NCBI RefSeq assembly: GCF_001427305.1
Contig: NZ_LMFZ01000012.1
Coordinates: 1-64,000 of the forward strand
Origin: Duganella sp. Root1480D1
GTDB lineage: Bacteria > Pseudomonadota > Gammaproteobacteria > Burkholderiales > Burkholderiaceae_D
Length of the DNA: 64,000 bases
Direction: 5' to 3'
The notes below the pieces were generated by a model, which saw only the letters and a program-made list of their open reading frames with translations, ran no database searches and had not been told where the DNA came from. Shown here piece by piece: positions 32,847 to 41,922 of this stretch. Each line of letters begins with the position of its first letter. Within the stretch, counting starts at the first letter, position 1. Both the position numbers and the translations under genes were made by a program.

Positions 32847-35723
32847 ATGCTGGACCGCCTCACTCAAGATACACGCCTGCTGCGACTGACCACGCCGCAG
32901 GGCGCCGCGCAGCTTTTGGTCGAATGCGTGCGCGGCGAGGAGGCGATCGGCAAGCCCTTCGCTTTCGACATTTCAACGCTGTCTACCGACGCTGCGATCC
33001 CGCTCAAATCCCTGCTTGGCCAGCCGGCCCTGCTGGAACTGGTGACGGCTGCCGGTCCGGAAGCGTTGCGCCAATTCCATGGCCATATCACCGCCATCGA
33101 ATTGAGCGGGTCCAATGGCGGCCTGGCGCGCTATGCGGTACGGCTTGAACCGTGGACGGCCTTCCTGGCGCAAAACCGCGACAGCCGCGTTTTCCAGGAC
33201 TTGTCGGTATGCGACATTCTCGATGCCGTGCTGGGTAGCTGGCAAGGCCAGGGCACGCTGGTGCCCGAGTGGCGTTTCGAACTGGCCGACCGCGCAGCCT
33301 ACCCCAAGCGCAGCTTGTGCACCCAATACCAGGAAAGCGACTGGGCCTTCGCCGAGCGCCTGATGGCCGAAGAAGGACTGTTCTATTACTTTGAACACCG
33401 CAGCGACGGCCACGTACTGGTCATCGCCGACCACAATGGCGCGTTCCAGGCGAACGCGCAGGCAGCAGTGCGTTTCACGCAGCCTGGCGCCGTCATGCGA
33501 GAAGACAGCATGGATCGCTGGCGCATGCAGGCCAGCCTGCTGACCAGTGAAGTCGCGCTGCAAAGCTGGGACTACCGCACGCTCGACCAGCGTGCCGCCA
33601 GCGCGGCCAGCGTGGACGACGGCGGCATTCCACTGTCCGCCCGCGACGTGCCGGGCGCTTACGCCTACAGTGGCCGCGATCACGGCCAACGCCTGGCCGA
33701 ACGCCGCCTGCAGGCACTCGACGTCGCACGCAAGAACATGACCGGCGCCGGCACCGTGCGCTCCATGGCGCCGGCCACGCGCTTTTCCCTGCAAGGCGAA
33801 GCGGTGACCGGCGACAGCGGCGACTTCATCGTCACCCGCGTGCTGCACCTGATGCACAACAACCTGGCGGCGCAAATGCGCTCCAATATCCAGCGCGAGC
33901 TGGGGCAGGCCGCGTTGCAGTTGTTGAACGACAGCGACCTGGCCGAAAGCCGCCATGCTGTCGGCAACGCCATTGCCGAGCGCCCGCTGTACCGCAACCG
34001 CATCGACGCCATCGAGGCCGCCCAGCCCTACCGCAGCGCGGCGCCGTGGAAGCGCCCCACCGTACAGGGCCAGCAGACCGCCATCGTGGTCGGTCCTTCC
34101 GGGGCGCCAATCCATACCGACCGCGACCACCGCGTGAAAGTCCAATTCCACTGGCAGCGCGGCGACAACAGCCATAGCCGCCTGGCGCCATCGCTGCAAG
34201 CGGGCGACACCGGCGCGCCGGCCGACGACAGCGCTGGAACCTGGGTTCGCGTCGCCACACCGCTGGCCCCAATCGCAGGCGCCAACTGGGGCAGCAACAC
34301 CCTGCCCCGCGTCGGCCAGGAGGTGCTGGTTGACTTCCTCGAAGGCGATATCGATCGCCCGGTGATCATTGGCGCACTGTATAACGGCGACGGCCAGGCC
34401 GATGCCCAACACAACAAGGTCGGTGCAGGCACCGGCGCAGCAACCGGCAACGCGCCCGTATGGTTCCCCGGCGAATCAGGCGGTCACGCCCACCCGGCTT
34501 CGCTGTCCGGACTGAAAAGCCAGGCCATGCAAAGCAGCCAGGCCGGCTCCGGCGCATACAGCCAGCTGGTGTTCGACGATTCGCCCGGCCAGTCGCGCGT
34601 GGCCCTGCAACGCCACGCCAAGCCGCACCAGGGAACCGCTGAACTGAACCTCGGCCACCTGCGCCACCAAAGCGACAACCAGCGCCTGCATGCAGTAGGC
34701 TTTGGCGCCGAACTGAAAACCGAACATGCACTCGCCCTGCGTTCCGGCCAGGGCATGCTGCTCTCCACCCATGCTGCGCGCGGCGCCAGCGGCAACGTGC
34801 TGGATGCCCGCTCCGCCCAAAACCAGGTTGAAAGCGCAAGGCAATTGCAGGTTTCGCTGACAGACCAGGCCAAGACCCACAAGGCCGACCTGCCCAAGCA
34901 AAAGGAAGCTGACAAGCTTCCGGTAGCGCAAGGCCTGCAACGCACCGCCGACACGTTGTCCGCACGCGCCAACGGCGGTGCGCCAGCCTTCGACGCCCCG
35001 CTGCTGCAAGTCGACAGCCCGTCCGGCATCGTGGCCGTCACGCCAGCTGACGCCTTGCTCGCTTCCGAAACAACCAGCAGCGTGACTGCCAACCAGGACA
35101 TCAATTTCGCCGCCCAGGCAAATTTGCTGCACTCCTCCGCTGGCGGCATCAGCCTGTTCACCTACGGCAAAGCCACCGCCAAGGAAAAGCCGAACCAGGA
35201 AACCGGCCTGCATATGCACGCCGCAAGCGGGAAGTACAGCAGCCAAAGCCAGGATGCCGCGACCAAGCTGACCGCCGACAAGGCAGTGACAGTCGCCAGC
35301 ATCAACGCCGAAGTGAATATCGCCGCCAAACAGCATGTGCTGCTGACCACCCAAGGCGCGGCCATCCGTATCGAGGGTGGGAACATCACGCTGAATGCAC
35401 CTGGCAAGGTCGAATTCAAGGCCAGTAAGAAGGAGCTGGCAGGCCCTGGCAGCAGTGAGTACGAACTTCCAAAGTTCTCCCGGCCCGACATGAAGTTCGC
35501 GCAACGGTTCCAACTGTTGGACACCAGTGGCCTGCCATTGAAAGAGGAACCTTACACGATCTATGTCGCCGATCAACAAGAAATCCGCGGCAAGACCAAC
35601 GCACAAGGCCTGACTTCACTGGTCGACACCGAGCACAGTGAATCAACCTACATTATTTTTGACCGAGACCTGCAATGGGTCTGCGAAGGAGATTCAGACG
35701 ATGAAGACCATGCACATTGTTAA
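32847..35723 (+). CDS. vgrG: VgrG spike protein with C-terminal TTR-like extension
   Basis: A 958-residue T6SS spike (TssI). It has a gp27-like N-terminal region (RLLRLTTPQGAAQLLVECVRGEEAIG, LCTQYQESDWAFAERLMAEEGLFYYFEH), the gp5 OB region (IHTDRDHRVKVQFHWQRGD, WVRVATP, PRVGQEVLVDFLEGDIDRPV), then a DUF2345 beta-helix (about residues 540-870). The last 80 residues form an Ig/transthyretin-like extension beginning KFAQRFQLLDTSG near residue 884. The same domain pattern occurs in the effector encoded at 36242, which suggests that this VgrG carries it. The final 23 bases overlap the next gene. Confidence 0.95.
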   Translation: MLDRLTQDTRLLRLTTPQGAAQLLVECVRGEEAIGKPFAFDISTLSTDAAIPLKSLLGQPALLELVTAAGPEALRQFHGHITAIELSGSNGGLARYAVRLEPWTAFLAQNRDSRVFQDLSVCDILDAVLGSWQGQGTLVPEWRFELADRAAYPKRSLCTQYQESDWAFAERLMAEEGLFYYFEHRSDGHVLVIADHNGAFQANAQAAVRFTQPGAVMREDSMDRWRMQASLLTSEVALQSWDYRTLDQRAASAASVDDGGIPLSARDVPGAYAYSGRDHGQRLAERRLQALDVARKNMTGAGTVRSMAPATRFSLQGEAVTGDSGDFIVTRVLHLMHNNLAAQMRSNIQRELGQAALQLLNDSDLAESRHAVGNAIAERPLYRNRIDAIEAAQPYRSAAPWKRPTVQGQQTAIVVGPSGAPIHTDRDHRVKVQFHWQRGDNSHSRLAPSLQAGDTGAPADDSAGTWVRVATPLAPIAGANWGSNTLPRVGQEVLVDFLEGDIDRPVIIGALYNGDGQADAQHNKVGAGTGAATGNAPVWFPGESGGHAHPASLSGLKSQAMQSSQAGSGAYSQLVFDDSPGQSRVALQRHAKPHQGTAELNLGHLRHQSDNQRLHAVGFGAELKTEHALALRSGQGMLLSTHAARGASGNVLDARSAQNQVESARQLQVSLTDQAKTHKADLPKQKEADKLPVAQGLQRTADTLSARANGGAPAFDAPLLQVDSPSGIVAVTPADALLASETTSSVTANQDINFAAQANLLHSSAGGISLFTYGKATAKEKPNQETGLHMHAASGKYSSQSQDAATKLTADKAVTVASINAEVNIAAKQHVLLTTQGAAIRIEGGNITLNAPGKVEFKASKKELAGPGSSEYELPKFSRPDMKFAQRFQLLDTSGLPLKEEPYTIYVADQQEIRGKTNAQGLTSLVDTEHSESTYIIFDRDLQWVCEGDSDDEDHAHC

Positions 35724-36237
35724 GCTTTTATGCGTAGCGCTGTTGGCCGCCAGCCCGCAGCTGCACGCTCAAACCGCGATCACCCCACAACGAGACATCA
35801 CGATCATTGACCTTGGTAACGAAAAAGTGTCAATGCTGTACACGCACATCGACAAGAACAATGCACACCCGATCGACACGGTGACGTTCTTCCTCAGTAA
35901 TCCTTCTGGAGCGGCACAACATATCCCATACCAAATCAATGGACGCTTTGAGCCGATCCTCCAATTGCGTTCCGGAGCCGATTGCGCAATGACTGGCTTC
36001 CGTGCGTTTAAAGCTGGCAATCGAATGCGCGTGGTCTATGCGCAGCGAGACGGTAACTGGGCGGACAAGCGCCGAGTGACTTTCACTGTCATGGATCTCA
36101 AGAAGAACAGCGACGAACAACTGGACACACCGCCGCTGTACTTCCAGGAACTCACCAAAGTCACTACACAGGCAAGCTACTGCGATGTGAACACCGCCCT
36201 TGATACTGAAGCTGGGCTGTATCGGATGGGGAAATGA
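35701..36237 (+). CDS. Exported protein, paralogue of the 32224 gene, candidate immunity
   Basis: A 178-residue exported protein with a signal peptide (residues 1 to about 24, cut after LHAQ). It shares the AITPQRDI start, the CAMTGFRAF block, the ADKRRVTFTVMDL block and two conserved Cys with the protein at 32224. It overlaps the vgrG end and directly precedes the peptidoglycan effector gene, so a periplasmic immunity role against that effector is the simplest guess. It could instead be a structural accessory protein. ATG 35701 starts the signal peptide, and ATG 35710 is possible. Confidence 0.75.
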   Translation: MKTMHIVKLLCVALLAASPQLHAQTAITPQRDITIIDLGNEKVSMLYTHIDKNNAHPIDTVTFFLSNPSGAAQHIPYQINGRFEPILQLRSGADCAMTGFRAFKAGNRMRVVYAQRDGNWADKRRVTFTVMDLKKNSDEQLDTPPLYFQELTKVTTQASYCDVNTALDTEAGLYRMGK

Positions 36238-36241
36238 ATAA

Positions 36242-38419
36242 ATGACCGCTCCCAAATATGTATCCGCACGCGATGGCAAGAAGAATTCCGTCATCTACGT
36301 GGACAAGGATGGCAAAGAATACCTTCACTCTGGCGGCACACGCGCTTGGCGCAACAACAATCCGGGGAACTTGAGCAAAGCGGAAAAAAGCGGACTTGCC
36401 ATCGGCGTTGGCGGCCCTTTCGCCGTTTTCCCAGATCATGAGACTGGCAAAGCAGCACTAAAATTCGTCTTGCTGTCGGTCTATAAAAACACGCGCCTTG
36501 ACAATGTTTTCGAGAAATATGCGCCGGCAAAAGACAATAATGATCCCGAGCACTACACCAAACTAGTCAAGAAATTTACCGGACTGGAAAGCTCTCGCAC
36601 AATCGGTAGTCTGAACTCGGCCGAGCTTGATAAATTTATGGGCGCCATCGAGCGTGTAGAGGGCTGGAAAGAAGGAAAGGTCGAAGCGATTCCCTTCGCT
36701 CAACAGTTCGAATTGAAGGGCGTAAACGGCAAGCCCATGTCTGGCATCGACTACATCATCAGGTTCTTCACCAGCGATGGAGCAGAGCAGAAGATCAAAG
36801 GCAAGACAGACGAAAAAGGCAAAACCGACGTAGCAGTCACAGAAGAGCGCGCGTCGGTTTCCCTGGATTTACCACGCCCTGATCCCGGCCAATCGCTAAA
36901 AGGGTCCGGCGCCAAAGCAGGCGCAAAGACCGATCCAACCAAAAGAGTTGAAGCGGCGTGCGTCAATTCGAAGCCATGGTACGCGTTCGCGTTTGGTAAT
37001 GCCGACGAGTGCCTGACAGAGGCGAAGAACAAGTCTGGTTCCGCAGCAGCAAGCGAAAAGGAGTCGGCCCAAAAGTCGCCACCGAAAACCGACACCCCCT
37101 CCAAAAAGGAGAAGGCTGAAGCTCCCCCTCCGGAAGCCCCTGTCGCAACGGTAAAACAATCCGGCGCCATCAAGGCTTCCGCAACTGTCGACAAAGCTGA
37201 AAATAAAGTGTCGACAGTTGTGAAGGAGCCCGGTGTTTTTGTGACGTGGGAGTTTGATACTACCCACGGCTCGGAAAAAAACCTGAAGGGACTGCCATAC
37301 ATCGTCGTCCAGGTCGATGGAAATTCAACGACGCCATTGGTGGCAGACCAGAAAGTCCGCATTCTGGACGACAAAAAGAAGATCCGTCAAAAAGTCCCAT
37401 TTGGTAAAACGGTAGCTCTTCATCTCGGCAATGATGCAAAGAAGCGATATCGGAAACGCCCGCTTTACCAAGTTACGGCGGAAGACGGCTTGACGGATAT
37501 TGTCGTCAAAATTGAAGAATGGGGTGGGCTCAACTATGTGGCGCAACGCGAGATACCAGACCTGACCGAAGAGACCGGGACCAAAAAAATTTACAAGGCT
37601 CGGCTTTACGGAACGACTTGGTTCAACTTCAGCCATAAGTTTACAGTCGAGGAAGCCGCTGAACTAACCAGCGAAGCGCCGGCCGCAGTGCAACAGGCCG
37701 TCGCAAGCATTTATCGAGGAGACCCTCAAGTTAGCGCATCTACGATTCGGTTGAATGTCCAGAAACCAGATGGCTCAATAATGAAGATTACGTGGCAATC
37801 GAGCGCATTCTCAAATTGTAGAGAGCACATACCTGCCATTACGGACCTTGAAAGCGCAAAGCGTGAACTTATCCCTCGAGTAAATCCCAACACCTATCAG
37901 GCATTCATACAAGCAGCATTTGAAATGGGGGCGCAGGAAATGGAGATCACCTCTGGTTGGCGTCCTATGCTAGGTTCTGTGTTGCACCGAATTGGTGTGG
38001 GGCTGGACGTGGGCAGCATCAAGGTTAACGGCAACGTGCGTCAATATCAGCGATCGTCCACGTCGGAGGAAACGGCATTGTCGACGCTGAGGGCGGAAAA
38101 AGCGACCTTGGAGAAAAAGAAAAACCGCACTCCAGCAGAGAATACACGCCTTAATACGCTCAAGGCTGAGGAACCTGCAGCGATCACCAGGGCGCAGAAT
38201 GCGGTAGCCCCACTCGAACATGCCGACCTGAAGTCTTTCACGACCAAACTACGTGCAAATGCAGAGGTTCGCCAAACGTTCGACCCGTGGCAAATGGAGT
38301 CGAATACGGCTGACAAAGCGGCGCCGACGACTAATATTTTGAGTAATGGCAACGAAGTCTTGCATAAGACACACTTGCACATTACTGTTTTTGACGAAGA
38401 ACTAGGACATGGACATTAA
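36242..38419 (+). CDS. T6SS cargo effector: lysozyme-like + TTR-like + M15 peptidase
   Basis: A 725-residue protein without signal peptide, encoded behind vgrG. Residues about 30-150 (TRAWRNNNPGNLSK, then VFPDHETGKAALKFVL) resemble the phage P5-type lysozyme-like N-terminal domain. About residues 151-212 form a TTR-like domain (PFAQQFELKGVNGKPM...GKTDEKGKTDV) matching the VgrG C-terminus. A Lys/Pro-rich linker and an unknown beta-rich region follow. The C-terminus is M15-like: H582 and D589 in LHRIGVGLDV, and H711-L-H713, with a helical coiled insert between them. It would attack target-cell peptidoglycan. AT-richer than its neighbours. Confidence 0.78.
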   Translation: MTAPKYVSARDGKKNSVIYVDKDGKEYLHSGGTRAWRNNNPGNLSKAEKSGLAIGVGGPFAVFPDHETGKAALKFVLLSVYKNTRLDNVFEKYAPAKDNNDPEHYTKLVKKFTGLESSRTIGSLNSAELDKFMGAIERVEGWKEGKVEAIPFAQQFELKGVNGKPMSGIDYIIRFFTSDGAEQKIKGKTDEKGKTDVAVTEERASVSLDLPRPDPGQSLKGSGAKAGAKTDPTKRVEAACVNSKPWYAFAFGNADECLTEAKNKSGSAAASEKESAQKSPPKTDTPSKKEKAEAPPPEAPVATVKQSGAIKASATVDKAENKVSTVVKEPGVFVTWEFDTTHGSEKNLKGLPYIVVQVDGNSTTPLVADQKVRILDDKKKIRQKVPFGKTVALHLGNDAKKRYRKRPLYQVTAEDGLTDIVVKIEEWGGLNYVAQREIPDLTEETGTKKIYKARLYGTTWFNFSHKFTVEEAAELTSEAPAAVQQAVASIYRGDPQVSASTIRLNVQKPDGSIMKITWQSSAFSNCREHIPAITDLESAKRELIPRVNPNTYQAFIQAAFEMGAQEMEITSGWRPMLGSVLHRIGVGLDVGSIKVNGNVRQYQRSSTSEETALSTLRAEKATLEKKKNRTPAENTRLNTLKAEEPAAITRAQNAVAPLEHADLKSFTTKLRANAEVRQTFDPWQMESNTADKAAPTTNILSNGNEVLHKTHLHITVFDEELGHGH

Positions 38420-39368
38420 AACAACCGTACTTGCGCTGGCATTAACGCTCACGGCTCCGTTGAGCCATGCAGGGAGCTCAACTAACGGCAAAACTTATAG
38501 CAATTTCGGGAACGACCTCACGAGCCCAATTTTCCCAGCAAACGGGACCCTGAAAGTCTATAAAAACAAGAATGACGCCAAACCAATCACGGAGTTCCAT
38601 GATTTGGATTTTGTGATCATGGACGACGATACGCTTTTAGCTGGATGCATCAACAAGTCAAGCCCTGATGGCTGGGTGAAATGTGATATCAACGGGAAGG
38701 TTGGCTGGGTTCAACGCAGCGAGTTCCAAAGTGGTTCGCAAATGCAACCTGTGACGCAGTGGCCGATTCGTTACTGGCTCAACATCGCAAGCCGCGGAAT
38801 TGGAAGCGAAGACTACTTTGAAATGGAGAAGGTAGTTCCGCGCTCGCCCTATCTCGTCACGCAGAGAGAATTTTCCAACATATTCTTTAAAGTCTTCTTT
38901 GACAAAGAAGGGTATGCAATAAGCCCGAAGACTATGAAGAAGACCGGGGACAGGGTCTTCAAGGTTGGTAAGGGTATTTATCTTGCACCCGCTGACGATG
39001 CCAAGCGTGAGAAGGCCACCTGGTTGTTTCTGAATTACTTCGAACCCAGCTTGGAGGCGATGTGCCCTTCGATTTCGAAAGAAAGCTGCTACAGCGCCGC
39101 CAACCAATCTCCCGACTGGCAAGGAATTAAGCTCTTACACACTTCGCCTGCCCCACAGTTCGCTTACAGCGACGAGCGTCAAGCGAAGGAAAAGGCACGC
39201 TGGTTTGGTTACGAGGAGGTGGCGTTCGCCCGATTCACGGACCCGGTGAAGCCGTTGATGTACTACGTGCCAGATGAGGTCTATATGGCCGCCGACGGGA
39301 ACGGAGCTACTGATCAGAAAAAGCTGAAAAATCGAGAAAAGCCTTTTTGCATAATCGATTGCAAATGA
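38409..39368 (+). CDS. Exported SH3-like protein, candidate immunity (copy 1)
   Basis: A 319-residue exported protein with a signal peptide (to about SHAGS). A bacterial SH3-like segment (GTLKVYKNKNDAKPITEF...GWVKCDINGKVGWVQRSEF) is followed by a conserved C-terminal part with a Cys pair (MCPSISKESCYSAANQS) and a C-terminal FCIIDCK. It overlaps the effector gene by 11 bases, the usual layout of an immunity gene directly behind its toxin. SH3-like domains bind peptidoglycan or a toxin, which fits periplasmic protection. The family has no name I know. A close paralogue follows at 39517. Confidence 0.75.
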   Translation: MDIKTTVLALALTLTAPLSHAGSSTNGKTYSNFGNDLTSPIFPANGTLKVYKNKNDAKPITEFHDLDFVIMDDDTLLAGCINKSSPDGWVKCDINGKVGWVQRSEFQSGSQMQPVTQWPIRYWLNIASRGIGSEDYFEMEKVVPRSPYLVTQREFSNIFFKVFFDKEGYAISPKTMKKTGDRVFKVGKGIYLAPADDAKREKATWLFLNYFEPSLEAMCPSISKESCYSAANQSPDWQGIKLLHTSPAPQFAYSDERQAKEKARWFGYEEVAFARFTDPVKPLMYYVPDEVYMAADGNGATDQKKLKNREKPFCIIDCK

Positions 39369-39372
39369 CGGG

Positions 39373-39459
39373 AACGGAAGCCAGCCTTACCGAGCAAAGA
39401 AGCAGATTTGCAGAGCATTCGCACCCTACCTCGCATTGTGCCGATGACCGGCTTCCGTT
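39373..39459. repeat. Inverted 10-mers flanking an intergenic gap
   Basis: AACGGAAGCC (39373-39382) and its exact complement GGCTTCCGTT (39450-39459) bracket 67 bases between the two SH3-like paralogues. This could be a long-range hairpin or the scar of the duplication. There is no T run. Confidence 0.4.
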
Positions 39460-39516
39460 AGCGTCAGCAAAGCATTGTCACGCCCACTTCATCTCATTGA
39501 ATTGTTAAGCCAGAAC

Positions 39517-40389
39517 ATGGCCGCCAAAGCACTAACCATCATCATCGCGCTGGCCGGCCCCATGCCGGTCACGCAGGCATCTACTCTTTTCGGTCCAGAT
39601 CTCAAGGCCCCAATTTTTCCACACAACGGAACGCTGAAAGTCTACAAGGCCAAGAACGACGAGAAACCGCTCGCTGAATTTCGCGACCTGACGTACTACG
39701 CGATCGGCCCCACTGGCTTTGCTGACACCTGCCTGGGGAAAAGCGATGACGGCTGGGTACGGTGCAATATCAAAGGAAAAGCAGGTTGGGTGCGCCGCAG
39801 CGATTTCGTCTCGGGTGCGCAATACCAGCCTGAGTCCGACTGGCCGATCCGCTATTGGCTGGCCAGCGCTGGCGGCAGCATGCCTGGCGAAGAAACCGAC
39901 GAACTCCTTGATGAGGCAAAACGCAGCCCTTACCTCGCGCCACAAAAAGAGCTCACCAATATCTTGTTCAAAGTAGTGTTTGATAAGGACGGATTCGCCA
40001 TCAGCACCAAGACCGGCAAGCGGACCGGCGACCGCGTGTTCAAGGTTGGCAATTCGATCTACCTGGCGCCAGCAGATGGAGCGAAACGCGACAAGGCCAC
40101 ATGGCAGTTTTTGAACTACTTCGACTCCAGCCTCCAGGCTATGTGCCCCTCCCTTTCAAAGGAGAGCTGCTATAGCGCGGCAAACCTGGCGCAGGGATGG
40201 CCCGGGATCAGCATGCTGCATACCTCTCCGTCTCCTCAGTTTGCGTACAACGCCGAACGCGAAGAGAAGAACAAAGTGGAATGGTTCGGCCAGGAGGAAG
40301 TCGGCTTCGCGCGTTTCTCCGATCCTGTGAAACCGTTGATGTACAAGCGTCCTGATGGCAAGCAGGTTTGCATCATGGATTGCAAGTAG
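39517..40389 (+). CDS. Exported SH3-like protein, candidate immunity (copy 2)
   Basis: A 290-residue paralogue of the protein at 38409. It has a signal peptide (MAAKALTIIIALAGPMPVTQA) and then the same blocks: APIFPHNGTLKVYKAKND, GWVRCNIKGKAGWVRRSDF, DRVFKVGNSIYLAPAD, AMCPSLSKESCYSAANL, SDPVKPLMY and a terminal CIMDCK. It lacks the extra 20 or so residues near the C-terminus of copy 1. ATG 39517 is chosen because it starts the signal peptide, although the frame extends to TTG 39475. Tandem immunity paralogues are common behind T6SS effectors and can protect against related toxins. Confidence 0.75.
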   Translation: MAAKALTIIIALAGPMPVTQASTLFGPDLKAPIFPHNGTLKVYKAKNDEKPLAEFRDLTYYAIGPTGFADTCLGKSDDGWVRCNIKGKAGWVRRSDFVSGAQYQPESDWPIRYWLASAGGSMPGEETDELLDEAKRSPYLAPQKELTNILFKVVFDKDGFAISTKTGKRTGDRVFKVGNSIYLAPADGAKRDKATWQFLNYFDSSLQAMCPSLSKESCYSAANLAQGWPGISMLHTSPSPQFAYNAEREEKNKVEWFGQEEVGFARFSDPVKPLMYKRPDGKQVCIMDCK

Positions 40390-40397
40390 TCGCCACA

Positions 40398-41888
40398 ATG
40401 CACAGCGCGCTGTCGATAGCGCTGATGTTGTCAGCTTGCTGCATCGCCAGCACGGGTTTCGCCTACGACTCCGAGAATGGTGTTCCATTGACGGTAGGCG
40501 TACAGCTGGGCGAGACCAGGATCAAGGCCGTTCAGATCAGCTTGAACGGCCGCGAAGTGGAACTGGCGGTCTCTTTGAGCAATTGGACGAAGCGTCCGCA
40601 ATATGCAGGCTTCTACGCTACGACGCCCCTATTCGGTTACCTGGGCGAAGGCGAAGAGTATGCGGATAAGACCTTCCACGACCTGAAGGCGTTCCAGGAC
40701 GGTGATGCGCTGCGCGTAACGAATACTCAACGCGCCTACTTCCTTGGGCAGGACATCACTCCTATCCTGCGCAAGGCCGGCATTGGCCCGATCTATTCGA
40801 ACGAGATCCATTGGAAAAAGCTCGAGAAGCTGCCGACGCTGGAGAACATCCGCATCGACAACTGGCAAAGCCAGGTGTCCTTCGGTTGGAGTGCAAGGAT
40901 TGCTCCCAAATCGACCGCGGTTGAAACAGTCACCTATTCGTCATTGCCGCAGTTCGGAATTGAATCACTCGATTCCGAAGGCTTCTCGCAACTGGTGCAG
41001 CAACATTGTGGACAACCCGAGGCGTTGAAAGAGTTAGTTCATGCTGCTGCACCGGAGGAAACGGGCGTGCTGGCGGAGGTCTTTCAATTTCCGCTGCCCT
41101 TCCTGAATCTGGAAGAAGCGCGCGTAACAATCGAAAAGCCAAAAAGCCGATGGATGCATTCGCGCCCGATCGCTGCGGTGGCATGCGGGTACGAAGGGGC
41201 TCTCGAGCTGCCATCAGAAGGTGTAATTCGGCGCACCAACAATACTATCTCTATCCTGGTGGTGTCCTTGCTGCCAAGCGCACCCGCTGACGAAACGAGC
41301 GCAATGCCGACGTTGCACTATAAGGTACGCCATCGTCATTCGCAATGCAATTTGCCGTATAAGAGTCTTGGCGCCCCACGCGGCAGGTCGCCATACGAAG
41401 CACTGCAGGTCGCCAACATCAAGCTGGCCGCATCGAAAGACAAGATACTAGCCCTCGTAACGAGCTTCTTAAGCGACGGCCAGACATCCCGGTATCACGT
41501 GCTCTCTATCGATCCGCGAACCTGCAAGGTAAGCCTTGCCGCGAAACTTGGCGATCCGGATTTGCTGGTGGAGTTGGGACAGTCCAGGCATGGCGGCTGG
41601 TGGATCACCGGCTCCATCGAGCAGACGCTCCTGACCTCGAGAGATGGGAAGAAGTGGAGCAAGGCCAGGCTGCCGGAGGGATTGTCGTCGCTGGTGAGCA
41701 GCTACGTCGTGGATAGCAAACAAATCTGGCTGGCCGGTATTCTCGATAACTCCGACGACCATCCCAACCTGCTTGTCTATTCCGGTGATGGCGGTATTAC
41801 CTGGAGCAACCTGAAGAGGGATGATGCCTTGCTCTCGAAAGTTCCGGCCGGTTGGCTCGAAGGGCAGAAACGCAAGGCTGCACGATAG
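40398..41888 (+). CDS. Exported protein with Asp-box repeats, unknown role
   Basis: A 496-residue exported protein (signal peptide to about GFAYDSE). The N-terminal part (VPLTVGVQLGETRIKAVQISL, then FYATTPLFGYLGEGEEYADKTF) resembles DUF4424-like exported proteins. The C-terminal part has two Asp-box motifs, SRDGKKW and SGDGGITW, as seen in BNR/sialidase-type beta-propellers, although only part of a propeller is recognisable. It lies eight bases after the second SH3-like gene, so it is the last gene of the effector-immunity operon. ATG 40398 starts the signal peptide. Function unknown; a role in immunity or envelope binding is speculative. Confidence 0.68.
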   Translation: MHSALSIALMLSACCIASTGFAYDSENGVPLTVGVQLGETRIKAVQISLNGREVELAVSLSNWTKRPQYAGFYATTPLFGYLGEGEEYADKTFHDLKAFQDGDALRVTNTQRAYFLGQDITPILRKAGIGPIYSNEIHWKKLEKLPTLENIRIDNWQSQVSFGWSARIAPKSTAVETVTYSSLPQFGIESLDSEGFSQLVQQHCGQPEALKELVHAAAPEETGVLAEVFQFPLPFLNLEEARVTIEKPKSRWMHSRPIAAVACGYEGALELPSEGVIRRTNNTISILVVSLLPSAPADETSAMPTLHYKVRHRHSQCNLPYKSLGAPRGRSPYEALQVANIKLAASKDKILALVTSFLSDGQTSRYHVLSIDPRTCKVSLAAKLGDPDLLVELGQSRHGGWWITGSIEQTLLTSRDGKKWSKARLPEGLSSLVSSYVVDSKQIWLAGILDNSDDHPNLLVYSGDGGITWSNLKRDDALLSKVPAGWLEGQKRKAAR

Positions 41889-41911
41889 GCTGGCGCGGGG
41901 CCGCGCCAGCC
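41888..41911. terminator. Strong hairpin between convergent genes
   Basis: Perfect 11 bp arms GGCTGGCGCGG (41888-41898) and CCGCGCCAGCC (41901-41911) with a two-base loop, overlapping the stop codon at 41888. No T run follows on either strand. Its position between convergent genes suggests a bidirectional transcription barrier. Confidence 0.5.
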
Positions 41912-41922
41912 GGCGCCGGGCA

